Positions 8,624 through 16,806 of a DNA stretch of 20,950 nucleotides are shown here, piece by piece. The notes under the pieces were generated by a model. It did not search any database. It was not told the origin of the DNA and worked only from the letters and a program-made list of their open reading frames with translations. The DNA is taken from positions 1 through 20,950 of IMG/VR virus record IMGVR_UViG_3300028376_000048; one strand, 5' to 3'. Position 1 is the stretch's first letter. Each line of letters starts with the position of its first letter. Source of the stretch: a virus. The translations under genes and the position numbers were made by a program.

Positions 8624-8977
8624 ATGGACGAACGACTTGAAAAAGCATTAGACTTTTCAAATTACATGATCACGCTTAACAACCAGAAGCGTATTCTCAA
8701 AGAAAAATACCGCGAACAAATTATCTTTTATCATGCCGGCGCACAGTTTACAGTGACCAAAGAACTGATGACATTTGTAACAATGCTAGTAGAAAAAGAG
8801 TATGTCGAAGACGTTGTGCTTGTAGACGACAACGAGACTCCCGCAATGATCAGCGATTTAGAAGCCTTCTTAGACGATATTACTGATGTCTACTTCTCTG
8901 CCACCAACACTTTCCATGCTGAATACACCAGACTCAAGAACAATCGGTCTGTGGAGAAACTAACAGACCATGACTAA
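8624..8977 (+). CDS. Small protein of unknown function, 117 aa
   Basis: A small acidic soluble protein, predicted mostly helical: an N-terminal helix (about 1-30, 'ALDFSNYMITLNNQKRILKEKYREQ'-like pattern, here described only), a short strand with 'GAQFTVTKELMTFVTMLVEK' (about 38-57) and an acidic stretch 'EDVVLVDDNETP'. No catalytic motif seen. AGGAG lies 6 nt before the ATG and within the hairpin described separately. Its 3' end overlaps the glycosyltransferase start by 8 nt. As the first gene after a host-type promoter it may set expression of the cassette, or simply be an ordinary phage gene of unknown role. Confidence 0.75.
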   Translation: MDERLEKALDFSNYMITLNNQKRILKEKYREQIIFYHAGAQFTVTKELMTFVTMLVEKEYVEDVVLVDDNETPAMISDLEAFLDDITDVYFSATNTFHAEYTRLKNNRSVEKLTDHD

Positions 8978-9815
8978 AGGCATACTAGTGTTTGCGAGCA
9001 ACAATTCGCATGTTGACTATGTAAAGCAGGCATATTTTCTTGCACAACGAGCAAAGGAATACCTAGGACTTCCGACTACGATTGTCACAGATAGTGAAAA
9101 ATACCTGCGAACAGTCTATGAAGATGCCGACACAGTGTTCGACAATGTCATTCCTGTTGCTTACAAACTAACAGACAACGTCAAAGCGTTTAACGACGGC
9201 GCTCTAACTTCTAAAAGATTAGAATGGAAGAATGACCTGCGACCAAAGTCATATGAGATGTCACCGTATGACGAAACTCTTGTTCTTGATACTGACGTGG
9301 TTATATCCAATAACAGTTTCCTGAAGTGTTTTGATAATCATCACGATTTACTGATGTACAAAGATTGTGTTGACATAACAGGTATAGATCGTGGCAAGGA
9401 GTTTGAGACAATCTCAGACACAAGTGTAGATTTTTACTGGGCAACTGTTATTTTCTTCCGTAAGTCTGAAACTAACAAAGTGTTTTTTGACTTAGTGCAG
9501 CACATACAAGAAAATTGGAAACATTACAGCAACGTCTTTCAACTAAGTCGTTCTTTGTATCGAAATGATTTTGCGTTTAGTATGGCAATCCATGTTATGA
9601 ACGGGTACCAACCAGGCAATTTTGTTAAACCTATGCCCGGCAGTCTTTATTACATTACAGACAAGTCAATACTTTGGAGCATCGACGGCGACAGTTTGTT
9701 TATTCTGTTAGAGAAGCCCAAGTACGCCGGCGAGTATACAGCGTTTAGAATTAAAGATGCTAATGTTCACGTGATGAACAAATTTAGCTTAAACAGGTGC
9801 ATTGATGAGCAGTAA
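8970..9815 (+). CDS. GT-A-type glycosyltransferase-like protein
   Basis: 281 residues, a cytoplasmic nucleotide-sugar transferase candidate. The N-terminus ('KGILVFASNN ... VKQAYFLAQRAKEYLG ... TTIVTD') looks like the nucleotide-binding half of a GT-A fold. 'YDETLVLDTDVVI' supplies a DTD metal-binding motif at 107-109, preceded by 'SYEMSPY'. Near the C-terminus 'NVHVMNKFSL' could provide the additional metal-binding histidine seen in GT8-type enzymes. The next gene is a clear paralog with the same order of motifs. GGAG (8953-8956) lies upstream within the preceding gene, and the start overlaps that gene by 8 nt. Donor and acceptor cannot be determined; targets could be phage virion proteins, DNA or host glycans. 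Confidence 0.72.
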   Translation: MTKGILVFASNNSHVDYVKQAYFLAQRAKEYLGLPTTIVTDSEKYLRTVYEDADTVFDNVIPVAYKLTDNVKAFNDGALTSKRLEWKNDLRPKSYEMSPYDETLVLDTDVVISNNSFLKCFDNHHDLLMYKDCVDITGIDRGKEFETISDTSVDFYWATVIFFRKSETNKVFFDLVQHIQENWKHYSNVFQLSRSLYRNDFAFSMAIHVMNGYQPGNFVKPMPGSLYYITDKSILWSIDGDSLFILLEKPKYAGEYTAFRIKDANVHVMNKFSLNRCIDEQ

Positions 9816-10632
9816 AGGATTCCTAATATATGCAGAGGGTAAAGAATATGTCACGCAAGCCTACCTCTGTGCATTAAGTATAAAAGCAAGTGGCAACGAA
9901 TACCCTGTCAGTATTGTTACTAACGACAAGTTGCTTAAAAAACAAGAAAAAGTTTTTGACAAGATAATAGAAATTCCCTGGTACGAGCTAACAAACAGCC
10001 GTTTCAAAACAGAACATCGGTGGAAGCTATACCACGCTACTCCTTACGACCAAACAATTGTGCTAGACAGCGATGTGTTAGTCTTAGACAACCAAGCACC
10101 GTTCTGGGAGTTTCTTGATAATTACGACTTGTACTTTCCTTGCCGAGTTTTTAGCTATCGCAACGAACTAGTTAATGAGGAGACTAACCCTTACCGTGCG
10201 GCGTTTCGCGAAAACGAACTACCGAATTTTTATAATGCAGCACACTACTTTAGAAAGTCTGAACTTGCGCACACGTTTTACGATTGGGTAGAACTAGTAA
10301 CTAAAAACTGGGAGCTATTTTACGGTAACTTTTGTAAGGAACACTATCCAAAAGAACCCAGTATGGACATTACTACGTCGATTGTGTCGCGTATCTTAGA
10401 CATCGACGACGACATCTCAAATAGAGGATACTCGGCACCTTACATTAAGCACATGAAGCCAGGATTACAAGGCTGGGAGTCTACACCAGTTACTTGGCAA
10501 AGTCGCGTTGGTGTTTACCTTACAGATTCAGTACAGCTTAAAATAGGCAATCATTTACAAGACGGAATATTTCATTACACTGAGAATGATTTTGTTACGC
10601 CAGAAATTATAAGGAAGTTTGAAAATGTCTGA
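9805..10632 (+). CDS. GT-A-type glycosyltransferase-like protein, paralog of the preceding gene
   Basis: 275 residues from the ATG at 9805 (TTG one codon earlier is less likely; AGGTG lies just upstream inside the previous gene, overlap 11 nt). Motifs match the previous protein: 'KGFLIYAEGKEYVTQAYLCALSIKAS', 'VSIVTND', 'ATPYDQTIVLDSDVLV' with DSD at 88-90, 'AAHYFRKSELAHTFYDWVEL' matching 'ATVIFFRKSETNKVFFDLV', and a C-terminal 'GIFHYTEND' histidine. Sequence has diverged well beyond simple duplication, so the two probably use different substrates. The 3' end overlaps the next gene by 8 nt. Confidence 0.72.
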   Translation: MSSKGFLIYAEGKEYVTQAYLCALSIKASGNEYPVSIVTNDKLLKKQEKVFDKIIEIPWYELTNSRFKTEHRWKLYHATPYDQTIVLDSDVLVLDNQAPFWEFLDNYDLYFPCRVFSYRNELVNEETNPYRAAFRENELPNFYNAAHYFRKSELAHTFYDWVELVTKNWELFYGNFCKEHYPKEPSMDITTSIVSRILDIDDDISNRGYSAPYIKHMKPGLQGWESTPVTWQSRVGVYLTDSVQLKIGNHLQDGIFHYTENDFVTPEIIRKFENV

Positions 10633-11206
10633 AAAAATGATGTATGTAAAATTTGATAAAGAGACAGGATCGATACTAGGGATCAAAGCTACAGAGTACA
10701 CGGGCGAGAACTCGATTCCAGTGCCGCTCGACAAAGTAAGAAAGCTAATTAGTGGCGAAGATTCGACTACTGCATTTGAAGTACGGTACAACACCAAGAT
10801 TAAGCAGATGGAGTTCGGTAGTCGATACGACACACAGATGAGAGGAAATTCTGTAAACGATTTTATCTACGATGTTCCACAAGGAGTCGGCAAATCTCCA
10901 GACATTTTGATTGTCCAAGACGTTGTGAACACTTGTTGGAAGGTACACATCGGTGCAGTGCTTGGCGATAGTCTTAGAGGGAAAGGAGTTGCCGTAAACG
11001 ACAGGATGATGTTAAGCGTCACCGCTAAAGGAGATCCTAATATTCTTTACAAAACTCTTTTTGTTGAACTTGCTGACGTAGTGCGTGATAATTATGTTGT
11101 ACTGCCGTTCACTATGCCGTTTGAGCATTCAGACGAGCCTATAAGCATATTTACATCACGCAAATTTGACACGTACCAGTTTAAGAGGATTTTTAATGAG
11201 CAATAA
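10625..11206 (+). CDS. Protein of unknown function, 193 aa
   Basis: Start chosen at the ATG at 10625 with AAGGAAG (10611-10617) upstream; an in-frame TTG two codons earlier is possible. The N-terminal 70 residues look like a small beta-rich unit ('MYVKFDKETGSILGIKATEYTG'-type strands, not enzyme-like). The second half has 'DILIVQDVVNTCWKVHIG' and 'YVVLPFTMPFEHSDEPISIFTSRKFD'. No metal-binding or nucleotide-binding motif, signal peptide or membrane segment is visible. It overlaps its neighbours by 8 and 11 nt between glycosyltransferase-like genes, suggesting a related job, perhaps a virion or adaptor protein that is modified. This is only inference from position. Confidence 0.7.
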   Translation: MSEKMMYVKFDKETGSILGIKATEYTGENSIPVPLDKVRKLISGEDSTTAFEVRYNTKIKQMEFGSRYDTQMRGNSVNDFIYDVPQGVGKSPDILIVQDVVNTCWKVHIGAVLGDSLRGKGVAVNDRMMLSVTAKGDPNILYKTLFVELADVVRDNYVVLPFTMPFEHSDEPISIFTSRKFDTYQFKRIFNEQ

Positions 11207-12098
11207 GATTAGAGTTGTAGACCAAGATATCATTTTCTTGTCCTATGACGAACCTAATGCAGAAAAGAACTACGCAGACCTTTGTACCAAGATTCCATGG
11301 GCCAAGCGTGTTCACGGAGTCAAAGGCAGCGATGCAGCGCACAAAGCGTGTGCAGCATTAAGTGAAACAGAATATTTTGTTACAATCGATGCTGATAACA
11401 TCATTGATCCTAATTTCTTGAATATAGAGATAGACTTAGACGAGTTAGGACTTACAGACAAGCATGTTTTCAGCTGGTGCGGAAACGTCCATGTTAACGG
11501 CTTGCGTTATGGCAACGGTGGCCTTAAGATGTGGACTCGTGAATTTGTAAACAACATGAAGACACATGAAAATGCCGACGCAACTGATCATCGTAGTGTT
11601 GTAGAGTTTTGTTTCAGCGATCTTTATTACCAATTCAATACGAACTACTGTACAAGTTACACAAACGAAACACCGTTTCAGGCATGGCGAGCAGGGTTCC
11701 GCGAAGGAGTGAAGATGAGTTTGAACCAAGGCGAAAAGACATCTATGCTGAAGTCCGTGTGGTGGCAAAATTATGACCGGTTGCTTATTTGGTGCAATGT
11801 TGGCGCCGATGTAAAGAACGGTATCTGGAGTATGTTAGGCGCTCGAGAAGGCGTTTATATGACAAACTGCACAGATTGGGATTACACTCAGGTCAGAGAC
11901 TTCGAATATCTAACAGAATATTGGTACGAAATGTACGGCAGCTTCTCAGAAGATGATGCAAAATTCAAGATAGTAAACACAGGACAAGCATTGCGCGAAG
12001 AATTAGATCTTGAAGTTGCAGAACTAGACGATAACGCATCAAAGTTTTTCAAACAAGTGTACGAAAATACACCAAGAATTATAGGAAGGATTAAGTGA
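11196..12098 (+). CDS. Glycosyltransferase-like protein (GT-A, DAD motif)
   Basis: 300 residues from the ATG at 11196, chosen over an in-frame upstream codon at 11166 because AAGAGGA (11183-11189) is well placed. 'DIIFLSYDEPNAEKNYADL' and 'KRVHGVKGSDAAHKAC' form the N-terminal half; 'TEYFVTIDADNIID' gives DAD at 65-67; then 'GLRYGNGGLKMW', 'TPFQAWRAGFREGVKM' and 'LLIWCNVG'. All of these recur in the last unit of the protein starting at 19330, so the two are paralogs. The family resembles GT-A enzymes, but donor and acceptor are unknown. It overlaps the preceding gene by 11 nt and the radical SAM gene by 4 nt (GTGA), implying coupled translation. Confidence 0.7.
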   Translation: MSNKIRVVDQDIIFLSYDEPNAEKNYADLCTKIPWAKRVHGVKGSDAAHKACAALSETEYFVTIDADNIIDPNFLNIEIDLDELGLTDKHVFSWCGNVHVNGLRYGNGGLKMWTREFVNNMKTHENADATDHRSVVEFCFSDLYYQFNTNYCTSYTNETPFQAWRAGFREGVKMSLNQGEKTSMLKSVWWQNYDRLLIWCNVGADVKNGIWSMLGAREGVYMTNCTDWDYTQVRDFEYLTEYWYEMYGSFSEDDAKFKIVNTGQALREELDLEVAELDDNASKFFKQVYENTPRIIGRIK

Positions 12099-13498
12099 GC
12101 GATTTTTCAAACAGTAGATTAATAGCAGTCACACAAGAATTAGACGAAGTAGGGACAGGCTTTTGTTTGGCTAAGTGGAAGCAGGTGACGTTGCATCTTC
12201 ACAGTGGCCAGACACATAGCTGCCATCACCCAACAGCACACAAGATTCCTGTTGAAGAGCTTGAAAACAATCCAAGCGCGTTGCATAACACTAAGTATAA
12301 AAAAGAGCAGCGTAAAAAGATGCTGCAAGGCGAGCGCCCTAGCGAATGTGACTATTGTTGGCGCGTAGAAGATAGCAACGAAGATGCTGTCAGCGATCGC
12401 ACGTACAAGTCCTACGAGCCATGGGCGTTGCCATACATGGAAGAAATCAAGACAATGCCATGGGACCATGACGTTGTGCCTACTTACTTAGAAGTTAGTT
12501 TCAGCAGTGTATGTAATTTCAAGTGTAGCTATTGCGGACCGCAGGTTAGCAGTAAGTGGATGGATGAAATAAAGCAACACGGCGCGTACGAAACTAGTAA
12601 GCCATTTAACAGCTTGCATTCAATGGAGCAGAATGGAACAGTGCCTATTCCTGTGCGTGAATATAATCCATACGTGGACGCATTTTGGAAATGGTGGCCT
12701 GAGATTTCTGACAAGTTGCATCACTTTAGAATCACCGGCGGCGAGCCATTGCTGGCCAAAGATACGTTTAAGGTATTGGATTACATTATTGAGAACCCAC
12801 TGCCTAATATTGAATTCTCTGTCAACAGTAATATGTGCATTCCGGATGAATTGTTTGAAAAGTTTTTTAGTAAGGTAAAGTATATTTGCGACAACAATCT
12901 GGTTAAGAAGTTTAAGATATTCACAAGCGCCGAGGCTTATGGTGCCCAGGCAGAGTATATTAGACACGGCTTAGATTACGATAAATGGTTGTACAATATT
13001 CGTCGCGTTCTAACAGAAGTACCAGGCTGTACTTTTACTTGTATGTGTACCTACAATCTGTTAAGCATGATATCTTTTGACAAGTTCTTAGAAGATATCC
13101 TTGCTATTAAGAAAGACTTTGGCGGCCCAGGTAAGGCTATTCCTATTATTTTAGATGTGCCGTATCTCAGATATCCTGATCATCAAGCTATTAAGATTGC
13201 GCCGCCGGAATGGAATGAGAAGTACATCACTAAACAACTAGAGTTTATTCGCAATAACCTAGAGTCGCCGCACGATATGAGTATTTGTAATCAAGGATTC
13301 TACGAATGGGAAGGCGACAAGTTTAGCAGGTTGCAAGAAGTATTCTCAAATGAAAAGATGTCACGAGGCGAGCTAGAAACACTGCGAAAAGATTTTGTAA
13401 TCTTTGTCGACGAGCATGATCGTCGACGTGGCACTGATTTCTTAGGAACTTTTCCGGAAATGGAAGGCGTGTACAGAGAATGGAAGAACTTAATCTAA
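12095..13498 (+). CDS. Radical SAM protein with N-terminal twitch-type cysteine region
   Basis: 467 residues starting at GTG 12095, supported by AGGAAGGA (12083-12090) 4 nt upstream and a GTGA overlap with the previous stop. The radical SAM 4Fe-4S motif is C140-x3-C144-x2-C147 ('VCNFKCSYCGP'), followed by the SAM-binding 'RITGGEPLL' near residue 215. Before it, C43 ('HSCHHP') and C85-x2-C88 ('ECDYCWRVED') plus 'E-D-A-V-S-D-R' match the extra cluster region of twitch-domain radical SAM proteins that I associate with marine phages and some bacteria. Further cysteines lie at 'CTFTCMCTYN'. Substrate unknown: peptide or sugar modification are both plausible. Its last codons are part of a palindrome shared with the convergent gene. 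Confidence 0.88.
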   Translation: MSDFSNSRLIAVTQELDEVGTGFCLAKWKQVTLHLHSGQTHSCHHPTAHKIPVEELENNPSALHNTKYKKEQRKKMLQGERPSECDYCWRVEDSNEDAVSDRTYKSYEPWALPYMEEIKTMPWDHDVVPTYLEVSFSSVCNFKCSYCGPQVSSKWMDEIKQHGAYETSKPFNSLHSMEQNGTVPIPVREYNPYVDAFWKWWPEISDKLHHFRITGGEPLLAKDTFKVLDYIIENPLPNIEFSVNSNMCIPDELFEKFFSKVKYICDNNLVKKFKIFTSAEAYGAQAEYIRHGLDYDKWLYNIRRVLTEVPGCTFTCMCTYNLLSMISFDKFLEDILAIKKDFGGPGKAIPIILDVPYLRYPDHQAIKIAPPEWNEKYITKQLEFIRNNLESPHDMSICNQGFYEWEGDKFSRLQEVFSNEKMSRGELETLRKDFVIFVDEHDRRRGTDFLGTFPEMEGVYREWKNLI

Positions 13499-13506
13499 GT
13501 TCTTCC
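13482..13506. terminator. Perfect 11-bp palindrome at convergent gene ends
   Basis: GGAAGAACTTA (13482-13492), loop ATC, TAAGTTCTTCC (13496-13506). It contains both stop codons: TAA at 13496-13498 for the plus-strand gene and TAA (minus) at 13490-13492 for the opposite gene. Lying exactly between convergent genes it probably acts as a bidirectional terminator, though neither side has a strong U-tract. Confidence 0.6.
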
Positions 13507-14689
13507 CCATTTGTTCCCCGAGCTTTAACATATTGTTAAAGTTGTGTTCTAACACACTGTTCATATCTTCTAGCAGTGTGTTGAGATCATCCAATGGCAT
13601 ATCGTTAATAGATTCTATTATTTTATAGATCATTTCTAAGCGTTTGCTGTGATCAGTTATGCTGTCATACCCTTCGTCCCACCACTTGCTAAATGTCTTA
13701 AACCCTAGTTCGCGCAAATGAGCTAGTGTTCCTACTGGGCCAACCATAATAAAAGGTCGTTTAACTAAAATTGGTTTCAGGGTTTTTTCTGACACGTTCG
13801 GCATGCTAGATGCAAATCTGGTTTCTGTCACAACGTTAACAAATGATGCGGCAATAGCCCCTGTATTATCTAACTGATTCTTGTGGGTCGGTGCTGTTAT
13901 TTTGCCATTCTTGTCTGGCGCAGCATCCCATAATATGGGTGATTCGAGCAAGGATTTATTTCCTTTAACAATACGTTTGCTTATAGGCCGCCCAAAATTC
14001 TTTAGTGGTATAGCCGGGTTCGTTATCAACTCTTTTGTTGTATATGAATCATTTAGACTAAAAGTGCCGTCAAAGTCTTTTATCAAGGACATAATAATAG
14101 TACGGTGCCAGTCTCGTCGTAGATTAAAGCACGATATTTTATGTTTAATAGGAATTTTCGATTCTATATATTTACGTTGCTTTCCTGAATTCTTGATGTC
14201 AATACAATCTAGAAAAAACCAATCAAAATAGTTTATTTCTAAGTTGTAATTTTCTCCCACTATGTCTGCGTTTTGTTCGCAATGATATATTTTGTAGTTG
14301 CATTTAGTTTTGCTTATTATCGTAGAGATCATATCCAGTTCGAGTGACCTAACGCTTTTCTGATCGTAATCTAAAACGTAGGTTTCTAAATATGCAAATT
14401 GATGTTTCTTTGAATATAATCTAAAAACATCTTCGATAAAGAAGTAAACGTTTTTTATTCGGTTAACTTTTATAAACCTAATTATGTCTTTTATGTTAGT
14501 TTTAGTACATCCAGAATATAACGTAACGATAGCAGTGCCGTCTGTTCTTTCAATCTTATTTGTTACTGTGTGGTATGAGGCAGAACTACTCTTAGACCTT
14601 TTGTGTATAGGATGAAGACGAGTATAGCTAGTATAACCGGCTTGTACATATATCTTATCCTTGTGCATTATTTCAATACGTACAATCAA
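13490..14689 (-). CDS. Putative transferase, phage-conserved type
   Basis: 399 residues from a TTG at 14689 (overlap of four bases, TTGA, with the previous stop). AGGAG at 14701-14697 is 7 nt upstream of this TTG, whereas the ATG seven codons in (14668) has no such site. The C-terminal half holds 'ASFVNVVTETRFA', 'VSEKTLKPILVKRPFIMVGP', 'GTLAHLRELGFKTFSKWWDEGYDSI', a pattern I recognise from unannotated proteins of marine T4-like phages. The 'S-E-K-x-x-K-P-I ... P-F-I' part resembles the sugar-nucleotide region of exostosin/GT10-like transferases, but that link is weak. The N-terminal half is AT-rich and unrecognised. It ends in the palindrome shared with the radical SAM gene. Confidence 0.65.
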   Translation of the reverse strand: MIVRIEIMHKDKIYVQAGYTSYTRLHPIHKRSKSSSASYHTVTNKIERTDGTAIVTLYSGCTKTNIKDIIRFIKVNRIKNVYFFIEDVFRLYSKKHQFAYLETYVLDYDQKSVRSLELDMISTIISKTKCNYKIYHCEQNADIVGENYNLEINYFDWFFLDCIDIKNSGKQRKYIESKIPIKHKISCFNLRRDWHRTIIMSLIKDFDGTFSLNDSYTTKELITNPAIPLKNFGRPISKRIVKGNKSLLESPILWDAAPDKNGKITAPTHKNQLDNTGAIAASFVNVVTETRFASSMPNVSEKTLKPILVKRPFIMVGPVGTLAHLRELGFKTFSKWWDEGYDSITDHSKRLEMIYKIIESINDMPLDDLNTLLEDMNSVLEHNFNNMLKLGEQMGKNLD

Positions 14690-15180
14690 TCTAAAACTCC
14701 TGTTATTTGTAAAGTGTATCTATCGTCCACTCCTATGTTCGAAGCAGCGTGAGGTGTGTCACTTTGCCAAAGAATGTAATCACCTGCTTTATAGTTACAA
14801 AATGCATGCCTGTTAATTTCAAAGTAGTGTCCACTTTGCCAATCTTCTAAGAAAACAATAGCTCTCCAAACGTCTTTATACTCAACATCAAAGACTTGGC
14901 AATAACGACGATAGTGGTCAACATGCATAGGCATTATATCGCCGGTTACCATTTTGTAAAACACATATCCGCATTTGTTAAGTCCGATTTCAGCAGCAAC
15001 GGCTCTCACCCAAACAGGCATCGGATTAGTACTGTCATACATCATGCCTGTAAAGTTTTGATGATTATAACCTTGGTCTTTCCAATATATTAGTTCCTTG
15101 TCAGTAAGCGGTTGTCTGACGTACTCAAACTCTTTATAGCGGTTGTTCCAACGCGGTTTTACACTTCCTTTAATCCACAT
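14686..15180 (-). CDS. 2-oxoglutarate/Fe(II) oxygenase-like protein
   Basis: 164 residues. H86-x-D88 ('MPMHVDHYRRY') and H144 ('SDTPHAASN') form the two-His-one-carboxylate iron site, and R154 ten residues later ('DDRYTLQITG') is placed to bind the 2-oxoglutarate carboxylate, as in prolyl-hydroxylase-like dioxygenases. 'VWRAIVFLEDWQSGHYFEIN' and 'AGDYILWQ' supply core strands of the double-stranded beta-helix. Small proteins of this superfamily are common in T4-like marine phages. The start overlaps the amidinotransferase gene by 11 nt; a clear Shine-Dalgarno is not seen, so translational coupling is likely. The substrate is unknown; a sugar, lipid or protein side chain are all possible. Confidence 0.8.
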   Translation of the reverse strand: MWIKGSVKPRWNNRYKEFEYVRQPLTDKELIYWKDQGYNHQNFTGMMYDSTNPMPVWVRAVAAEIGLNKCGYVFYKMVTGDIMPMHVDHYRRYCQVFDVEYKDVWRAIVFLEDWQSGHYFEINRHAFCNYKAGDYILWQSDTPHAASNIGVDDRYTLQITGVLD

Positions 15181-16135
15181 GTCTATCTAAGTCCAAGGTT
15201 ACACAATGAAATCCGCCGCCTAGGGTACGTTGATGACGCATAGGCAACATAGCACATTCTATGCCATGTTTTTCCAGCTCTTTTCTAAGCGAGTGTTGAT
15301 TTTCTTCTAGCACTACAAGGCTCGGCGACACACTAAACAAGTTCATATTGATCCATTCGCTAGCGTTACAATATCCTGGATAATAACCTATGTCAGTTGG
15401 TTCAGGACACCATATAGCATCCCAATGTCTAAAAGGCTTTGGGAGTTGAGATTTACTTTTAATTCTACTTGGGTTGAGCAACATCAGCCCTTCGCGTAAA
15501 AAAGCAATAGTTGAGTCGATGTGCATATAGCTGTATATGCCTTCAAGTTCGTGTACATTTACATTGTCTAACATAGTTTCTAACAGCAGAGCTCCTTGCC
15601 GGTTTCCGCTGTTTGACACAAGGTATAAAACATCGTCGTTTGCTCGTATTACGTTAGCAGCATCAAATGCTGGAGCAGTTTCATTAAGGGCCAAGATGTC
15701 AGGGTTGCCTATGCACTCTGTGTTATAGAGCGCGTCCCAGTGTGGCTGGTTAAGGTTCTCGACATTTTGCAGATGCTGTTCAAATGCTTTGTATTCGTTT
15801 ATCCTAGCACGCAACGGCATGGGAGTTGCGATAGTCTTATCGCCGTGTATGAATACACTGTCTCTTGGACAATAGTTGTAATAGTTGCAATCTGTTCGCT
15901 CAGGCCGAACTACCTTAACACTTTCTTTCTCTAGGAAGCTGACAAATGTATCCAAGTCCTCGTTAGCTTCGTCAATGACTTGCTGGGGATAGTTCCCCAC
16001 AGGTACTGAATCAAGGTCTGTGACATCAGCATAGTTTACGGTGCGCATACTCTTGTCTATTGTTGGGATTTTAGCGTAATCCGCAACGCCTACTACAACT
16101 TTTTTAAGTTGGCTCCACTCGTTTTTAGATGGCAT
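15170..16135 (-). CDS. Amidinotransferase (glycine/inosamine-phosphate amidinotransferase family)
   Basis: 321 residues. The family transfers an amidino group, usually from arginine, to a primary amine through a cysteine-bound intermediate. Visible active-site elements: 'CPRDS' at 89-93, D158 in 'FDAANVIR', H205-x-D207 in 'MHIDSTIAFL', and the nucleophile C311 in 'GGGFHC'. The spacing D158 to H205 agrees with the known Asp/His/Cys arrangement of glycine amidinotransferase. 'WINMNLFSVSP' also fits. AGGAAA lies just before the ATG. The acceptor cannot be told from sequence; neighbouring aminotransferase and dehydrogenase genes suggest an amino sugar, while glycine is the other obvious choice. 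It overlaps the DegT-like gene by 43 nt and the oxygenase gene by 11 nt. Confidence 0.9.
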   Translation of the reverse strand: MPSKNEWSQLKKVVVGVADYAKIPTIDKSMRTVNYADVTDLDSVPVGNYPQQVIDEANEDLDTFVSFLEKESVKVVRPERTDCNYYNYCPRDSVFIHGDKTIATPMPLRARINEYKAFEQHLQNVENLNQPHWDALYNTECIGNPDILALNETAPAFDAANVIRANDDVLYLVSNSGNRQGALLLETMLDNVNVHELEGIYSYMHIDSTIAFLREGLMLLNPSRIKSKSQLPKPFRHWDAIWCPEPTDIGYYPGYCNASEWINMNLFSVSPSLVVLEENQHSLRKELEKHGIECAMLPMRHQRTLGGGFHCVTLDLDRHVD

Positions 16136-16728
16136 TTGTTTCCTATTTTAAAAATACTATTAGTTGATAAGTCTGGGTAGTCTTGCCAACTCCATTGCTT
16201 CGACGGGCTTGCTATCGCAGAAGGCAATCGATCGATTCCTTGTTGTGCAGTTTCTGGAGTCATATAGTAATGATATCCAATAGATTTTATGTCTTGATTG
16301 GCCCACGGAATATCTGGCAATCTCCCATCATAACTCATTTTCTTTAGTTCGACGTAATCTTCTAGGTTTTCACATAGAATTGCTCCACCTCGACCAAGAG
16401 ATAAGTGCTTTTTGAATTGAAAACTCAAACACATAAAAGAACTTGGCACATAGCCGTTTCTTCTCCAGTATACAGCAGCGTCGATTATTTTGCTGTTGAG
16501 ATAGTAGTAATCTTGCCAAGGTCGTTCGTTCCACTGCCAATATATTCCTAGTTTCTCAGCAGTAAATGGGATTGAAATATAAGTGTGTTTTGGGATAAAA
16601 ACAAATCTAGTGTCGAGATATCGCAACGATAGTTCGATTGCGTGAGTGCAGCAATCGGTAGCAACAGCATACGGCGCCCCGTAAAATTTTGCGATTTCTT
16701 TCTCAAACTCTTCGACCTTGTTAAACAT
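16093..16728 (-). CDS. Short DegT/DnrJ/EryC1/StrS-type PLP aminotransferase
   Basis: 211 residues from the ATG at 16728 (a TTG one codon earlier is possible). DegT/StrS enzymes attach amino groups to keto-sugar nucleotides. Features: 'FYGAPYAVATDCCTHAIELSL' region near 16-36 (cofactor phosphate region), 'IPKHTYISIPFTAEKLG' (46-61), D83 in 'IIDAAVYW' (PLP pyridine partner), and K107 in 'SFQFKKHLSLGRGG' (Schiff-base lysine at the usual distance from GxGG). Full family members have about 370-400 residues; the C-terminal small domain is missing here, so it may be a short phage form, act in a complex or be inactive. The last 43 nt overlap the amidinotransferase gene. No Shine-Dalgarno is seen. Confidence 0.8.
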   Translation of the reverse strand: MFNKVEEFEKEIAKFYGAPYAVATDCCTHAIELSLRYLDTRFVFIPKHTYISIPFTAEKLGIYWQWNERPWQDYYYLNSKIIDAAVYWRRNGYVPSSFMCLSFQFKKHLSLGRGGAILCENLEDYVELKKMSYDGRLPDIPWANQDIKSIGYHYYMTPETAQQGIDRLPSAIASPSKQWSWQDYPDLSTNSIFKIGNKCHLKTSGANLKKL

Positions 16729-16732
16729 CAAG

Positions 16733-16740
16733 TATTTATT
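16733..16740 (-). promoter_or_regulatory. Late-promoter-like AATAAATA next to the DegT-like start
   Basis: On the minus strand AATAAATA ends only 4 nt before the ATG at 16728, so initiation 5-7 nt downstream would give a transcript starting at about the start codon. This differs from the 25-30 nt spacing of the plus-strand late elements, so it may be chance. The rest of the 16741-16806 divergent gap has no strong promoter match on either strand. Confidence 0.35.
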
Positions 16741-16806
16741 CTGCCAGACCTTGGCTTTCCCCTCACAATGATTGAATAAGTATTTTTAACAGAACTAGGA
16801 GAAATA

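Noticed and set aside
12620-12967. 115-codon minus-strand and 81-codon plus-strand open frames in the radical SAM gene
   Set aside because: Both overlap the conserved core of a well-supported gene and lack start signals.
16741-16806. A divergent promoter or operator in the gap between the DegT-like and dehydrogenase genes
   Set aside because: TTGGCT and GAATAA at 17-nt spacing are too far from consensus, and the GCCA/TGGC arms are only 4 bp.
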